From Pseudomonas putida (GTDB taxonomy: Bacteria > Pseudomonadota > Gammaproteobacteria > Pseudomonadales > Pseudomonadaceae): a stretch of DNA of 64,000 nt. The DNA lies in the NCBI RefSeq assembly GCF_001976065.1, contig NZ_MNAH01000006.1, forward strand, positions 248,001-312,000. The letters run 5' to 3'. Under the pieces are notes generated by a model. That model ran no database searches. It was not told the DNA's origin and saw only the letters and a list, made by a program, of their open reading frames with translations. This document shows positions 34,037 to 41,868 of this stretch, piece by piece (position 1 is the stretch's first letter; each line of letters opens with the position of its first letter). Both the position numbers and the translations under genes were made by a program.

Positions 34037-34824
34037 TTGAAAAAAACCGCGATGCCTATTACTGGCGTCTGCTGGCCACTGCCGCGAGCTTTGCCCTTTT
34101 CGGGTTGGGTGGCCTGTGCCTGCGCCTGGTGATTTTCCCGCTGCTTGCGTGCCTTCCGGGTGATGCCCGGACCCACCGGTTGCGGGCGCGACAAACCGTC
34201 AGTCGCTGCTTCTGGCTTTTCGTGCGCTTCATGGCCCGAACCGGCGTGCTGACCTATGAGATTCAAGGTGCGGACAAACTCGGGCGACCGGGCCAGATGA
34301 TCGTTGCCAATCATCCATCGCTGATCGATGTGGTGTTCCTGATCGGTCTGGTCCCGCACGCCAACTGCGTGGTCAAGCAAAGCCTTTGGGATAACCCGTT
34401 CACTCGCACCCCCCTGCGTCGCACCGAGTACATCAGCAACGACGGCAACATGGACATGCTCGATGCCGCCGCCGATGCGCTCAAGCAAGGCCAGTCGCTG
34501 ATCATCTTTCCCGAAGGTACTCGCACCCAGCCTGGCCAGGCACCTGCCTTTCATCGGGGTGGAGCGGCAATAGCCGTGCGTGGTGCGAAAATCCTCACCC
34601 CTGTGGTGATCAAGGTCAGCCCGACCACATTGACCAAGGCCGAGCCGTGGTATCGGATACCCAAGCGCCGCGTACACTTCAGTTTCCGCGTCGGGGCCGA
34701 CATAGACCCACAAGCCTTTGCCGCGCTAGGCCCGGCCCCCCAGGCCTCGCGCAAGCTCAACGACTATTTGCATGCCTATTTCATTAAGGAGCTCGCCGAA
34801 GATGAGCGATCTGAAGACCGCTAG
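34012..34824 (+). CDS. 1-acyl-glycerol-3-phosphate acyltransferase-like (PlsC family) of the ape cluster
   Basis: A membrane-associated acyltransferase thought to join the polyene acyl chain to a lipid. The ATG at 34012 (MDLATQTVIEKNRDAYYW) overlaps the upstream gene by 25 bp. The 270-residue protein has an N-terminal TM region (about 20-48), then NHPSLIDVVFL in place of the catalytic NH(X4)D motif (N-H-P-S-L-I-D) and FPEGTRT as acceptor site. Clusters of this type contain one such PlsC-like enzyme; the lipid acceptor is not known. Confidence 0.85.
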   Translation: MDLATQTVIEKNRDAYYWRLLATAASFALFGLGGLCLRLVIFPLLACLPGDARTHRLRARQTVSRCFWLFVRFMARTGVLTYEIQGADKLGRPGQMIVANHPSLIDVVFLIGLVPHANCVVKQSLWDNPFTRTPLRRTEYISNDGNMDMLDAAADALKQGQSLIIFPEGTRTQPGQAPAFHRGGAAIAVRGAKILTPVVIKVSPTTLTKAEPWYRIPKRRVHFSFRVGADIDPQAFAALGPAPQASRKLNDYLHAYFIKELAEDERSEDR

Positions 34825-35077
34825 CCTGCTGCATGACATAAAACAGCTGATCATCGACGCCCTGGGCCTCGAAGACATCAGCCCCGACGACATCGGCGAC
34901 AACCAGACGCTGTTCGGCGAAGGCCTGGGCCTGGACTCGGTGGACGCCCTGGAACTCGGCCTGGCCATCCAGAAAAAATACGGCATCAAGATCGATGCCG
35001 ACGCCAAGGACACGCGCAATCACTTCAGTAACGTGGCGAGCCTTGCGGCCTTCGTCACTGCAAAACAGGCAGCTTGA
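34802..35077 (+). CDS. Acyl carrier protein 1 of the ape cluster (ApeE-like)
   Basis: A 91-residue carrier protein. The phosphopantetheine serine is S46 in LGLDSVDALEL. The ATG at 34802 has AAGGAG 10-15 bases upstream and overlaps the preceding gene by 23 bp. Within the pathway it would hold the starter or growing polyene chain as thioester. A second carrier follows directly, the pairing seen in other aryl polyene clusters. Confidence 0.92.
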   Translation: MSDLKTASLLHDIKQLIIDALGLEDISPDDIGDNQTLFGEGLGLDSVDALELGLAIQKKYGIKIDADAKDTRNHFSNVASLAAFVTAKQAA

Positions 35078-35086
35078 GACCGGACC

Positions 35087-35341
35087 ATGCAAACTCGTGA
35101 CGACATTTTCATAACCCTGCGCGATGCCTTGGTCGAGCTGTTCGAACTGGACCCGGAACGGGTGAGCCTCGAATCCAACCTGTACCAGGATCTGGAAATC
35201 GACAGCATCGATGCGGTCGACCTGATCGACCACATCAAGCGCCAGACCGGCAAGAAAATCGCGGCCGAAGAATTCAAGTCGGTGCGTACCGTCAGCGACG
35301 TGGTCGAGGCGGTCTACCGTCTGGTTCAACCGGCCGCATGA
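35087..35341 (+). CDS. Acyl carrier protein 2 of the ape cluster (ApeF-like)
   Basis: An 84-residue carrier protein with S40 in LEIDSIDAVDL as the phosphopantetheine site. It starts 9 bp after the first carrier and its stop overlaps the next start (ATGA at 35338). The two carriers differ clearly in sequence, so they probably serve different partners rather than being a recent duplicate. Confidence 0.92.
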   Translation: MQTRDDIFITLRDALVELFELDPERVSLESNLYQDLEIDSIDAVDLIDHIKRQTGKKIAAEEFKSVRTVSDVVEAVYRLVQPAA

Positions 35342-35883
35342 GCCGACTGATTGGCCTCGGCCTGCTCCTGGCGGGCCTGCTATACCCTTTTGCGGTGTAT
35401 TTCGGCATGGAGCATTTCGCGCCGTGGCAGTTCGGGCTCCTGCTGGGCAGCCTGTGGCTGGCCCGCGCGCTGACCGGAAAGCGACGGCCAGGCAGTTCGT
35501 GGATGGCTTGCGTGGCCATCCTGTTTTGCCTGTTGCTCGCGCTGTTCGACAGTCCTGTGCTGCTGCGCTGGTACCCGGTACTGATCAGCGGATTCATGCT
35601 GGGGCTGTTCGGGTTGAGCCTGAAATACGGCCCGCCAATGGTCGAACGCCTGGCCCGCTCGCGCGAAGCGCATTTGCCGGTCAAGGCCATCCGCTATACC
35701 CGCCAGGTGACCATCGCCTGGTGCGTGTTTTTCCTGTGCAACGGGATCTGCGCTGCAGCCCTGACACTGTGGGCGCCACTGAGCTGGTGGATGCTGTACA
35801 CCGGCCTGATCTCCTACGGATTGATAGGCCTGATGTTTGCCATTGAATGGCTGATACGACAACGGGTACGAGGCCGCCCATGA
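35338..35883 (+). CDS. Integral membrane protein of the ape cluster (ApeG-like, COG4648)
   Basis: A 181-residue inner-membrane protein with about five hydrophobic helices (near 5-22, 30-45, 55-72, 78-95, 120-165). It is translationally coupled on both sides by ATGA overlaps. Its family is restricted to aryl polyene and related clusters; no enzymatic motif is visible and its role is unknown. Confidence 0.78.
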   Translation: MSRLIGLGLLLAGLLYPFAVYFGMEHFAPWQFGLLLGSLWLARALTGKRRPGSSWMACVAILFCLLLALFDSPVLLRWYPVLISGFMLGLFGLSLKYGPPMVERLARSREAHLPVKAIRYTRQVTIAWCVFFLCNGICAAALTLWAPLSWWMLYTGLISYGLIGLMFAIEWLIRQRVRGRP

Positions 35884-37559
35884 ACTGGATAAAACTTGAG
35901 CATCTGCTGCTCAAGGCCGAGCCGGAGCGTGCCGTGACGGCCGCACCGCAGCTCGATCATGCACAATTGTGCGAGCAAGCCCTGCGCCTGGCCGCCGGCC
36001 TGCAAAGCCGTGGAGTGCGGCGCATTGCCGTGCATCTTGAAGACGCCGCCGACCTGGCGATTGCCCTGCTGGGCGCCTGGCGCGCCGGGGTCAGCGTGCT
36101 GCTGCCTGCCGACCTGCAACCGCAGACCCGCCAGCGCTGGTCTGGTGAAGTGGATGCGTGGCTCACCGATCAGCCCGACGATGCACACTTGGGCGACTTC
36201 CAGGACTCCCCCCTTGGCGCCGCCGCCCTCGACCTTGAGCGCTGCTCGCTGAGCCTGTGCACGTCCGGTTCCAGTGGCGAACCCAAGCGCATCGAAAAAA
36301 CCCTGCGCCAACTGGCCAATGAAGTTGAAGCCCTGGAACAGCTGTGGGGGGCCGACCTGGGCCCGGCTTGCATCATTGGCAGCGTCGCCACCCAGCACAT
36401 CTATGGCCTGCTGTTTCGAGTGCTGTGGCCACTGTGCGCGGGGCGACCGTTCGTTCGCAGGCAGCTGGCCTTTCCGGAGGACTTGCAGCGTGCCAGCCGT
36501 GAGCACCCGGCCTACGCCTGGGTGGCCAGCCCGGCCCTGCTCAAGCGCATGGGTGACAACCTCGACTGGTCGGCGCTGAGTGCCGTGCGGCGGGTATTTT
36601 CTTCCGGGGGCGCGCTGCCGGCCGAGGCGGCACAGCGCCTGCAGCAACGCCTGCACCAATGGCCGACGGAAATTTTTGGCAGTTCGGAAACGGGCGGCAT
36701 TGCCTGGCGTCAGGGTGAATCACTGTGGCAACCCTTTGCTGACGTCCAGTTGAGCCAGGACAACCAGGGGGCCTTGCTCATTGCCTCGCCCTACTTGCCT
36801 GTCGGCCATGTCGAGCACACGGCCGATGCCGCGCGAATCACAGCTGACGGCCGATTCGAACTGCTCCGGCGACTGGACAGGATCGTCAAGCTGGAAGAGA
36901 AACGGATCTCCCTGCCGATGCTTGAGCAGGCGTTGATGGCCCACGACTGGGTGGCCGAGGCGCGCCTGGGTGTGGTCCAGGAAAACCGCGCCTCGTTGGG
37001 CGCGTTGCTGGTCCTGACTGACGCGGGCCTGCATGTACTGCGCAATCAGGGTCGACGCACGCTCACCGAACAACTGCGCCAGCACTTGAGCCTGCATTGT
37101 GAGGCCCTGGCCTTGCCAAGGCGCTGGCGCCTGCTGCAACAGCTGCCGTTGAACGCCCAGGGCAAACTGCCCCAGGCCGACGTCGAAGCCCTGCTGCTGG
37201 CACCGCGCCCCAAGGCGCCGCAAGTGCTCGAACAGGTCGAGGCCAACGGTGAATGGAGCCTGCAGCTGGCCGTGCCGCCAGACCTTGCCTATTTCAGTGG
37301 GCACTTCCCAACCGCCCCGGTATTGCCCGGTGTGGTGCAGGTGGAGTGGGCCATGCACCTGGGCCTGCAATTGATGAACCTGCCGGAAAAGTTCGCCGGC
37401 ATGGAAGTACTCAAGTTCCAGCAATTGATCCGTCCCGGCGATGAAGTCCAGCTGCACCTGCGCTTTGACCCGGCTCGCGGCAAACTGTATTTCGCCTACC
37501 GCAACGAAACCGCCACTTGCTCCAGTGGACGAATCTTGCTGGAGGCGGCGCATGCATAA
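35880..37559 (+). CDS. Acyl-AMP ligase fused to a hotdog dehydratase (ApeH-ApeI-like)
   Basis: A 559-residue two-domain protein from the ATG at 35880 (ATGA overlap with the upstream stop). Residues about 1-445 form an AMP-binding ligase with CTSGSSGEPK, FGSSETGG, RRLDRIVKLEEKR and NAQGKLPQADV; it should activate the aryl starter acid and load it on a carrier protein. Residues about 455-559 form a FabZ/FabA-type hotdog domain with YFSGHFPTAPVLPGVVQ, expected to dehydrate beta-hydroxyacyl intermediates. In E. coli these functions are separate (ApeH, ApeI), so this is a fusion. The downstream gene overlaps by 8 bp. Confidence 0.85.
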   Translation: MNWIKLEHLLLKAEPERAVTAAPQLDHAQLCEQALRLAAGLQSRGVRRIAVHLEDAADLAIALLGAWRAGVSVLLPADLQPQTRQRWSGEVDAWLTDQPDDAHLGDFQDSPLGAAALDLERCSLSLCTSGSSGEPKRIEKTLRQLANEVEALEQLWGADLGPACIIGSVATQHIYGLLFRVLWPLCAGRPFVRRQLAFPEDLQRASREHPAYAWVASPALLKRMGDNLDWSALSAVRRVFSSGGALPAEAAQRLQQRLHQWPTEIFGSSETGGIAWRQGESLWQPFADVQLSQDNQGALLIASPYLPVGHVEHTADAARITADGRFELLRRLDRIVKLEEKRISLPMLEQALMAHDWVAEARLGVVQENRASLGALLVLTDAGLHVLRNQGRRTLTEQLRQHLSLHCEALALPRRWRLLQQLPLNAQGKLPQADVEALLLAPRPKAPQVLEQVEANGEWSLQLAVPPDLAYFSGHFPTAPVLPGVVQVEWAMHLGLQLMNLPEKFAGMEVLKFQQLIRPGDEVQLHLRFDPARGKLYFAYRNETATCSSGRILLEAAHA

Positions 37560-38286
37560 CCCCTGCGCCGTCGTTCCGGTCTACAACCACGAAACCGCGA
37601 TCACCACGGTGGTCGATGCGCTGCTCGCCAACCAGCTGCCGTGCATTCTGGTGGACGATGCCAGCAGCCCGGCCTGTGCCAGGGTGCTCGATCAACTGGC
37701 GCTGCGCGACAACGTGCATCTGATCCGCCTCGCCGCCAACCAGGGCAAGGGCGGTGCAGTGATGACCGGCTTTCGCGAAGCATCGCGCCTGGGTTTCAGT
37801 CATGCCTTGCAGGTAGACGCCGACGGCCAGCACGACTTGCAGGACATTCCACGTTTTGTCGAATGCTCGCGTGCCCATCCTGAAGCCGTGATCTGTGGCT
37901 ACCCGCTCTACGATGACAGCGTGCCGAAGGGTCGTTTGTATGCACGCTATCTGACCCACGTCATGGTCTGGATCAATACCCTGTCGCTGCAAATTCGCGA
38001 TTCCATGTGCGGCTATCGCCTCTATCCCCTGCCTGCGGTGCTGGCGCTGATCGAATCGGCGAAGATCGGCAAGCGCATGGACTTCGACTCGGACATCCTG
38101 GTCCGCCTGGCCTGGCGCGGGCAGCCGATGCAATGGCTGCAAACCAGGGTTCATTACCCGCTGGACGGTGTTTCGCATTTCCGCATGTTCCACGACAACG
38201 TGCTGATTTCGAGCATGCACACCCGATTGTTCTTCGGCATGCTGTTGCGCTCGCCGGTGCTCCTGTGGCGACGGTGGCGGTCATGA
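37552..38286 (+). CDS. Family 2 glycosyltransferase of the ape cluster
   Basis: A 244-residue GT2 enzyme, starting MHNPCAVVPVYNHETAI with the nucleotide-sugar motifs VDDAS and QVDADGQHD (DxD). It probably adds a sugar to the aryl polyene lipid or to its carrier lipid. No C-terminal TM anchor is obvious. It overlaps the upstream gene by 8 bp and the downstream acyltransferase by ATGA. In some clusters this domain is fused to the following acyltransferase. Confidence 0.87.
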   Translation: MHNPCAVVPVYNHETAITTVVDALLANQLPCILVDDASSPACARVLDQLALRDNVHLIRLAANQGKGGAVMTGFREASRLGFSHALQVDADGQHDLQDIPRFVECSRAHPEAVICGYPLYDDSVPKGRLYARYLTHVMVWINTLSLQIRDSMCGYRLYPLPAVLALIESAKIGKRMDFDSDILVRLAWRGQPMQWLQTRVHYPLDGVSHFRMFHDNVLISSMHTRLFFGMLLRSPVLLWRRWRS

Positions 38287-39224
38287 ACACCCACAAGCAA
38301 CACTGGGCCGACCGCGAGGAGCGCGGCAGCTTCTGGCTGATGAAATTCACCGCCGTCGCCGCCAGACTGCTGGGTCGTCGACTGCTGAGCCCGCTGCTGT
38401 ATGGCATCGTCCTGTACTTTTTCCTGTTCGGCCGCAGCGCCCGCCTCAGTGCCTGGCAGTACCAGCAACGACTCGCCGACTGGAGCGGTCGCGACGAACT
38501 TCGCCCGAGCCATTGGCGAGTGTTCGGCCAGTTCATGGCCTTCGCCGACTCCCTGCTCGACAAGCTCGACGTATGGAACGGCAAGCTGAGCATCGAACAG
38601 ATCGAAATCATCGACCCGGCGCTGCTGCGCAAACAGTTACGCGGCACTCGCGGGCAAATGCTGGTGGGCGCCCACCTGGGCAACCTCGAAGTCTGCCGCG
38701 CATTGGCGGAAATCGGCGAGAAAGTCACCATGAACGTGTTGGTGCACACCAAGCACGCCGAGCGCTTCAACCGCTTGCTGGGTGAAGCCGGTGCGACCAA
38801 TCTGCGTCTGATCCAGGTCAGTGAACTGGACCCGGTGATCATGCTGCAACTGCACGAACGCCTGGAGCGCGGCGAATGGCTGGCCATTGCTGGCGACCGC
38901 GTTCCGCTGCACGGCGGGCGTAGCGTGACGGTGGACTTCCTCGGTCACCCGGCAAAATTCCCGCAAGGGCCGTGGCTTTTGGCCGGACTGCTGAAATGCC
39001 CGGTCAACCTGCTGTTGTGCCTGAAGAAACCCGATGGCAACTATCGACTGACCCTCGAACCTTTTGCTGAAGCGATCACCTGGAAACGCAACGACCGCGA
39101 ACAGGTCATTCATCAGTGGGCCTCCCGCTATGCCGAACGCCTGAGTCACTATTGCCTCGAAGCGCCTCAACAATGGTTCAACTTTTACCCTTTCTGGAAG
39201 ACCGATGACGACGCCAACGCTTGA
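38283..39224 (+). CDS. HtrB/LpxL-type acyltransferase of the ape cluster
   Basis: A 313-residue protein of the lipid A acyltransferase family, with an N-terminal membrane helix (about 35-52), GAHLGNLEVCRAL as the HX4-acidic catalytic motif, and AGDRVPLHGG. It should acylate the glycolipid intermediate. It starts in an ATGA overlap with the glycosyltransferase, and its end overlaps the ammonia-lyase start by 20 bp. Confidence 0.85.
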   Translation: MNTHKQHWADREERGSFWLMKFTAVAARLLGRRLLSPLLYGIVLYFFLFGRSARLSAWQYQQRLADWSGRDELRPSHWRVFGQFMAFADSLLDKLDVWNGKLSIEQIEIIDPALLRKQLRGTRGQMLVGAHLGNLEVCRALAEIGEKVTMNVLVHTKHAERFNRLLGEAGATNLRLIQVSELDPVIMLQLHERLERGEWLAIAGDRVPLHGGRSVTVDFLGHPAKFPQGPWLLAGLLKCPVNLLLCLKKPDGNYRLTLEPFAEAITWKRNDREQVIHQWASRYAERLSHYCLEAPQQWFNFYPFWKTDDDANA

Positions 39225-40749
39225 GCCTGTAATCTTCGGCGAACGCCCTTTGCGCATCGACGATGTGCTGGCCCTGGCCAACCGCCAGGCGCCGACGCAG
39301 TTGCAGGGCGACCCGCCGTTCCGCCAACGCATCGCCAAGGGCGCGCAGTTCCTCGATTCCCTGCTGGACAAGGAAGGCGTGATCTACGGCGTGACCACCG
39401 GCTACGGCGACTCCTGCGTGGTGGCGGTGCCGCTGCATCATGTCGAGGCATTGCCGCGTCATCTGTACACGTTCCACGGCTGCGGCCTGGGCAAGCTACT
39501 GGACGCGCAGGCCACCCGCGCGGTATTGGCGGCACGCTTGCAGTCGCTCTGCCAGGGCGTGTCGGGGGTTCGCGTGGAGTTGCTGGAACGCCTGCAAGCG
39601 TTTCTTGAACACGACATCCTGCCGCTGATTCCGGAAGAAGGTTCGGTGGGCGCCAGTGGTGATCTGACGCCGCTGTCGTATGTCGCTGCCACGCTGTCCG
39701 GCGAGCGTGAAGTGATGTATCGCGGCGAACGCCGGCAAGCTGCCGACGTGCACCGAGAACTCGGCTGGCAGCCGCTGGTGCTGCGGCCCAAGGAAGCCCT
39801 GGCACTGATGAACGGCACTGCCGTGATGACCGGGCTGGCCTGCCTGGCCTACGCCCGCGCCGATTACCTGCTGCAACTGGCCACACGCATCACCGCGCTG
39901 AACGTGGTGGCGCTGCAAGGCAACCCGGAGCATTTCGACGAGCGCCTGTTCGCCGCCAAACCGCACCCGGGACAGATGCAAGTCGCCGCGTGGCTGCGCA
40001 AGGACCTGGCCATCGACGCGCCGACCGCGCCGCTGCATCGGCTGCAGGATCGCTACTCGCTGCGTTGCGCGCCGCATGTCCTCGGCGTGCTGGCCGACAG
40101 CCTGAACTGGCTGCGCTCGTTCATTGAAATCGAACTCAACAGTGCCAATGACAACCCGATCATCGATGCCGAGGCCGAGCGCGTGCTGCACGGCGGGCAC
40201 TTTTACGGTGGGCACATCGCGTTCGCCATGGACAGCCTGAAAAACCTCGTGGCCAACGTCGCCGACCTGCTCGATCGACAACTCGCCCTGTTGGTGGACG
40301 AACGCTACAACCACGGCTTGCCAAGCAACCTGTCCGGTGCCACGGCCGACCGCGCCATGCTCAACCATGGCTTCAAGGCCGTGCAGATCGGCACCAGCGC
40401 CTGGACCGCCGAAGCGCTGAAAAACACCATGCCTGCCAGCGTTTTCTCGCGTTCCACCGAATGCCACAACCAGGACAAGGTGAGCATGGGCACCATCGCG
40501 GCCCGCGATGCGATCCGCGTGCTGGAGTTGACCGAGCAGGTCGCCGCCGCCACCTTGCTGGCGGCCAACCAGGGCGTCTGGCTGCGCGCCCAGGCCGAAG
40601 ACGCGCGGCCGCTGCCGCCCGCGTTGGCCGCCATGCACGAAGCCTTGGCCGAGGATTTTCCGCCGGTCATCGAAGACCGCGCGCTGGAAGGTGAGTTGCG
40701 CCTGTGCCTGCAACGAATCGCCACACAACACTGGAGGCTGCATGCGTAG
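39205..40749 (+). CDS. Aromatic amino acid ammonia-lyase (HAL/TAL family)
   Basis: An MIO-dependent lyase of 514 residues that removes ammonia from an aromatic amino acid. The cofactor triad A150-S151-G152 lies in GSVGASGDLTPLS; Y61 in YGVTTGYG is the catalytic tyrosine. The selectivity pair, aligned by hand, is F90-H91; histidine lyases usually have Ser-His, tyrosine lyases His-Leu and phenylalanine lyases Phe-Leu, so substrate is open. Inside an aryl polyene cluster it should make an aryl-acrylate starter such as coumarate or cinnamate, as the lyase of flexirubin clusters does. A simple hut role is unlikely, as no hut genes are near. Confidence 0.85.
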   Translation: MTTPTLEPVIFGERPLRIDDVLALANRQAPTQLQGDPPFRQRIAKGAQFLDSLLDKEGVIYGVTTGYGDSCVVAVPLHHVEALPRHLYTFHGCGLGKLLDAQATRAVLAARLQSLCQGVSGVRVELLERLQAFLEHDILPLIPEEGSVGASGDLTPLSYVAATLSGEREVMYRGERRQAADVHRELGWQPLVLRPKEALALMNGTAVMTGLACLAYARADYLLQLATRITALNVVALQGNPEHFDERLFAAKPHPGQMQVAAWLRKDLAIDAPTAPLHRLQDRYSLRCAPHVLGVLADSLNWLRSFIEIELNSANDNPIIDAEAERVLHGGHFYGGHIAFAMDSLKNLVANVADLLDRQLALLVDERYNHGLPSNLSGATADRAMLNHGFKAVQIGTSAWTAEALKNTMPASVFSRSTECHNQDKVSMGTIAARDAIRVLELTEQVAAATLLAANQGVWLRAQAEDARPLPPALAAMHEALAEDFPPVIEDRALEGELRLCLQRIATQHWRLHA

Positions 40750-41167
40750 CAAGGGAGTGCTTCACACCGATACACAAATCGTCGTGCCGTTCTTCGACGT
40801 CGACCAGATGAACGTCGTCTGGCACGGCCATTACGTCAAATACCTGGAAATCGCCCGTTGCGCCTTGCTGGACAGGATCGGCCACAACTACACGGCGATG
40901 TCCGAGTCGGGCTATGCGTGGCCGGTGATCGACCTGCAATTGCGCTATGTACGCGGCGCGGCGTTCGGCCAGAAACTCAACGTGCGCGCCAATCTGGTGG
41001 AATGGGAGAACCGGTTGAAGATCAACTACCTGATCAGTGACCTGGACACCGGCGAACGCCTGACCCGCGCCGTGTCCGTTCAGGTCGCCGTCGACATGAG
41101 CAATCGCGAAATGCAGTTGGCCTCGCCGAAGGTGTTCACCGACGCCGTGGAGAGGGTCCTGCCATGA
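40742..41167 (+). CDS. Acyl-CoA/ACP thioesterase, hotdog fold (ApeK-like)
   Basis: A 141-residue thioesterase of the 4-hydroxybenzoyl-CoA/YbgC type. DVDQMNVVWHGHYVKYLE contains the catalytic Asp and the His of this family. The ATG at 40742 overlaps the lyase end by 8 bp; the longer frame from 40691 is rejected. It may free stalled or finished chains from the carrier protein. Its stop overlaps the next start (ATGA at 41164). Confidence 0.88.
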   Translation: MRSKGVLHTDTQIVVPFFDVDQMNVVWHGHYVKYLEIARCALLDRIGHNYTAMSESGYAWPVIDLQLRYVRGAAFGQKLNVRANLVEWENRLKINYLISDLDTGERLTRAVSVQVAVDMSNREMQLASPKVFTDAVERVLP

Positions 41168-41868
41168 TTTTCTGCTTGCGCCGTTCCTCTGTAGCAGCAG
41201 GCTTGCCCGCGACGGCCGTTAACGGTGACGCTGGGCACCTGACACCCCGCGGCGCTCTCAGGTTTTTTGCGAGCAAGCTCGCTCCTACAGTGTTCTGCGT
41301 GTTACTCGGCATTCCAGGGCTGGCCAATGCGTTCGACCTGCAACAGCTCAGCGAGCAGTTGGCCAGGCCCGATGTCATCCACGGCAATTTTATCCAGGAA
41401 AAACGCCTGCGGGCCCTGCCCCAGCCACTGACCAGCAAGGGCACCTTCGTCCTGGCGAAGAATCACGGCTTGTTGTGGCTGCTGAAAACGCCATTGCAAC
41501 AGGACTACCGCATCACCTCCGCAGGCATTGCCCGGCGTGATGCCAGTGGCTGGCAGATGTTGCCCGCCAAGAGTGCCGGTGCCGAGCAGAACCGCTTGTT
41601 CCTGGCTGTCCTGCAAGGCGACAGCAGTGGACTGCAACGGGACTTCGAGCTGTCGCTCGGTGGCGATGCACAGAACTGGACACTGACGTTGATGCCGCGC
41701 TCGATGCTGCTCAAGCAGGTATTCAACCAGATCAACATCACCGGCGGCGAACTGGTCCAGAGCATCGAGTTGCTGGAAACCCAGGGCGATAGCACGCTGT
41801 TGCGCATGCAGGACAGCACCAGCGCGCAACCGTTGAGCGACACGGAGCAGCATGACTTTGCCGAGTGA
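41164..41868 (+). CDS. LolA-like outer-membrane lipoprotein carrier (ApeL-like) with REP inside its signal region
   Basis: A 234-residue periplasmic carrier; from about residue 56 (FDLQQLSEQLARPDVIHGNF) it matches LolA-like proteins of aryl polyene clusters, with KTPLQQDYRI and TLMPR further on. Residues 10-42 are encoded by a REP palindrome (41190-41289). The hydrophobic stretch after it (VFCVLLGIPGLANA) is the remaining signal core. The start at 41164 is tied to the upstream stop by ATGA, so translation should pass through the REP. It probably ferries the polyene lipid or prepares its export with the MMPL protein. Confidence 0.85.
   Translation: MIFCLRRSSVAAGLPATAVNGDAGHLTPRGALRFFASKLAPTVFCVLLGIPGLANAFDLQQLSEQLARPDVIHGNFIQEKRLRALPQPLTSKGTFVLAKNHGLLWLLKTPLQQDYRITSAGIARRDASGWQMLPAKSAGAEQNRLFLAVLQGDSSGLQRDFELSLGGDAQNWTLTLMPRSMLLKQVFNQINITGGELVQSIELLETQGDSTLLRMQDSTSAQPLSDTEQHDFAE
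41190..41289. repeat. REP pair embedded in frame in the LolA-like gene
   Basis: GTAGCAGCAGGCTTGCCCGC (41190 onward) and GCGAGCAAGCTCGCTCCTAC (41269-41288) are inverted copies of the REP unit found elsewhere in the window, 57 bp apart. Its length keeps the frame open and it contributes about 33 codons. Confidence 0.88.

Noticed and set aside
41190..41289. Repeats considered as part of a CRISPR or IS end
   Set aside because: The units are inverted, not regularly spaced direct repeats, and match the REP pairs elsewhere in the window; there is no transposase.
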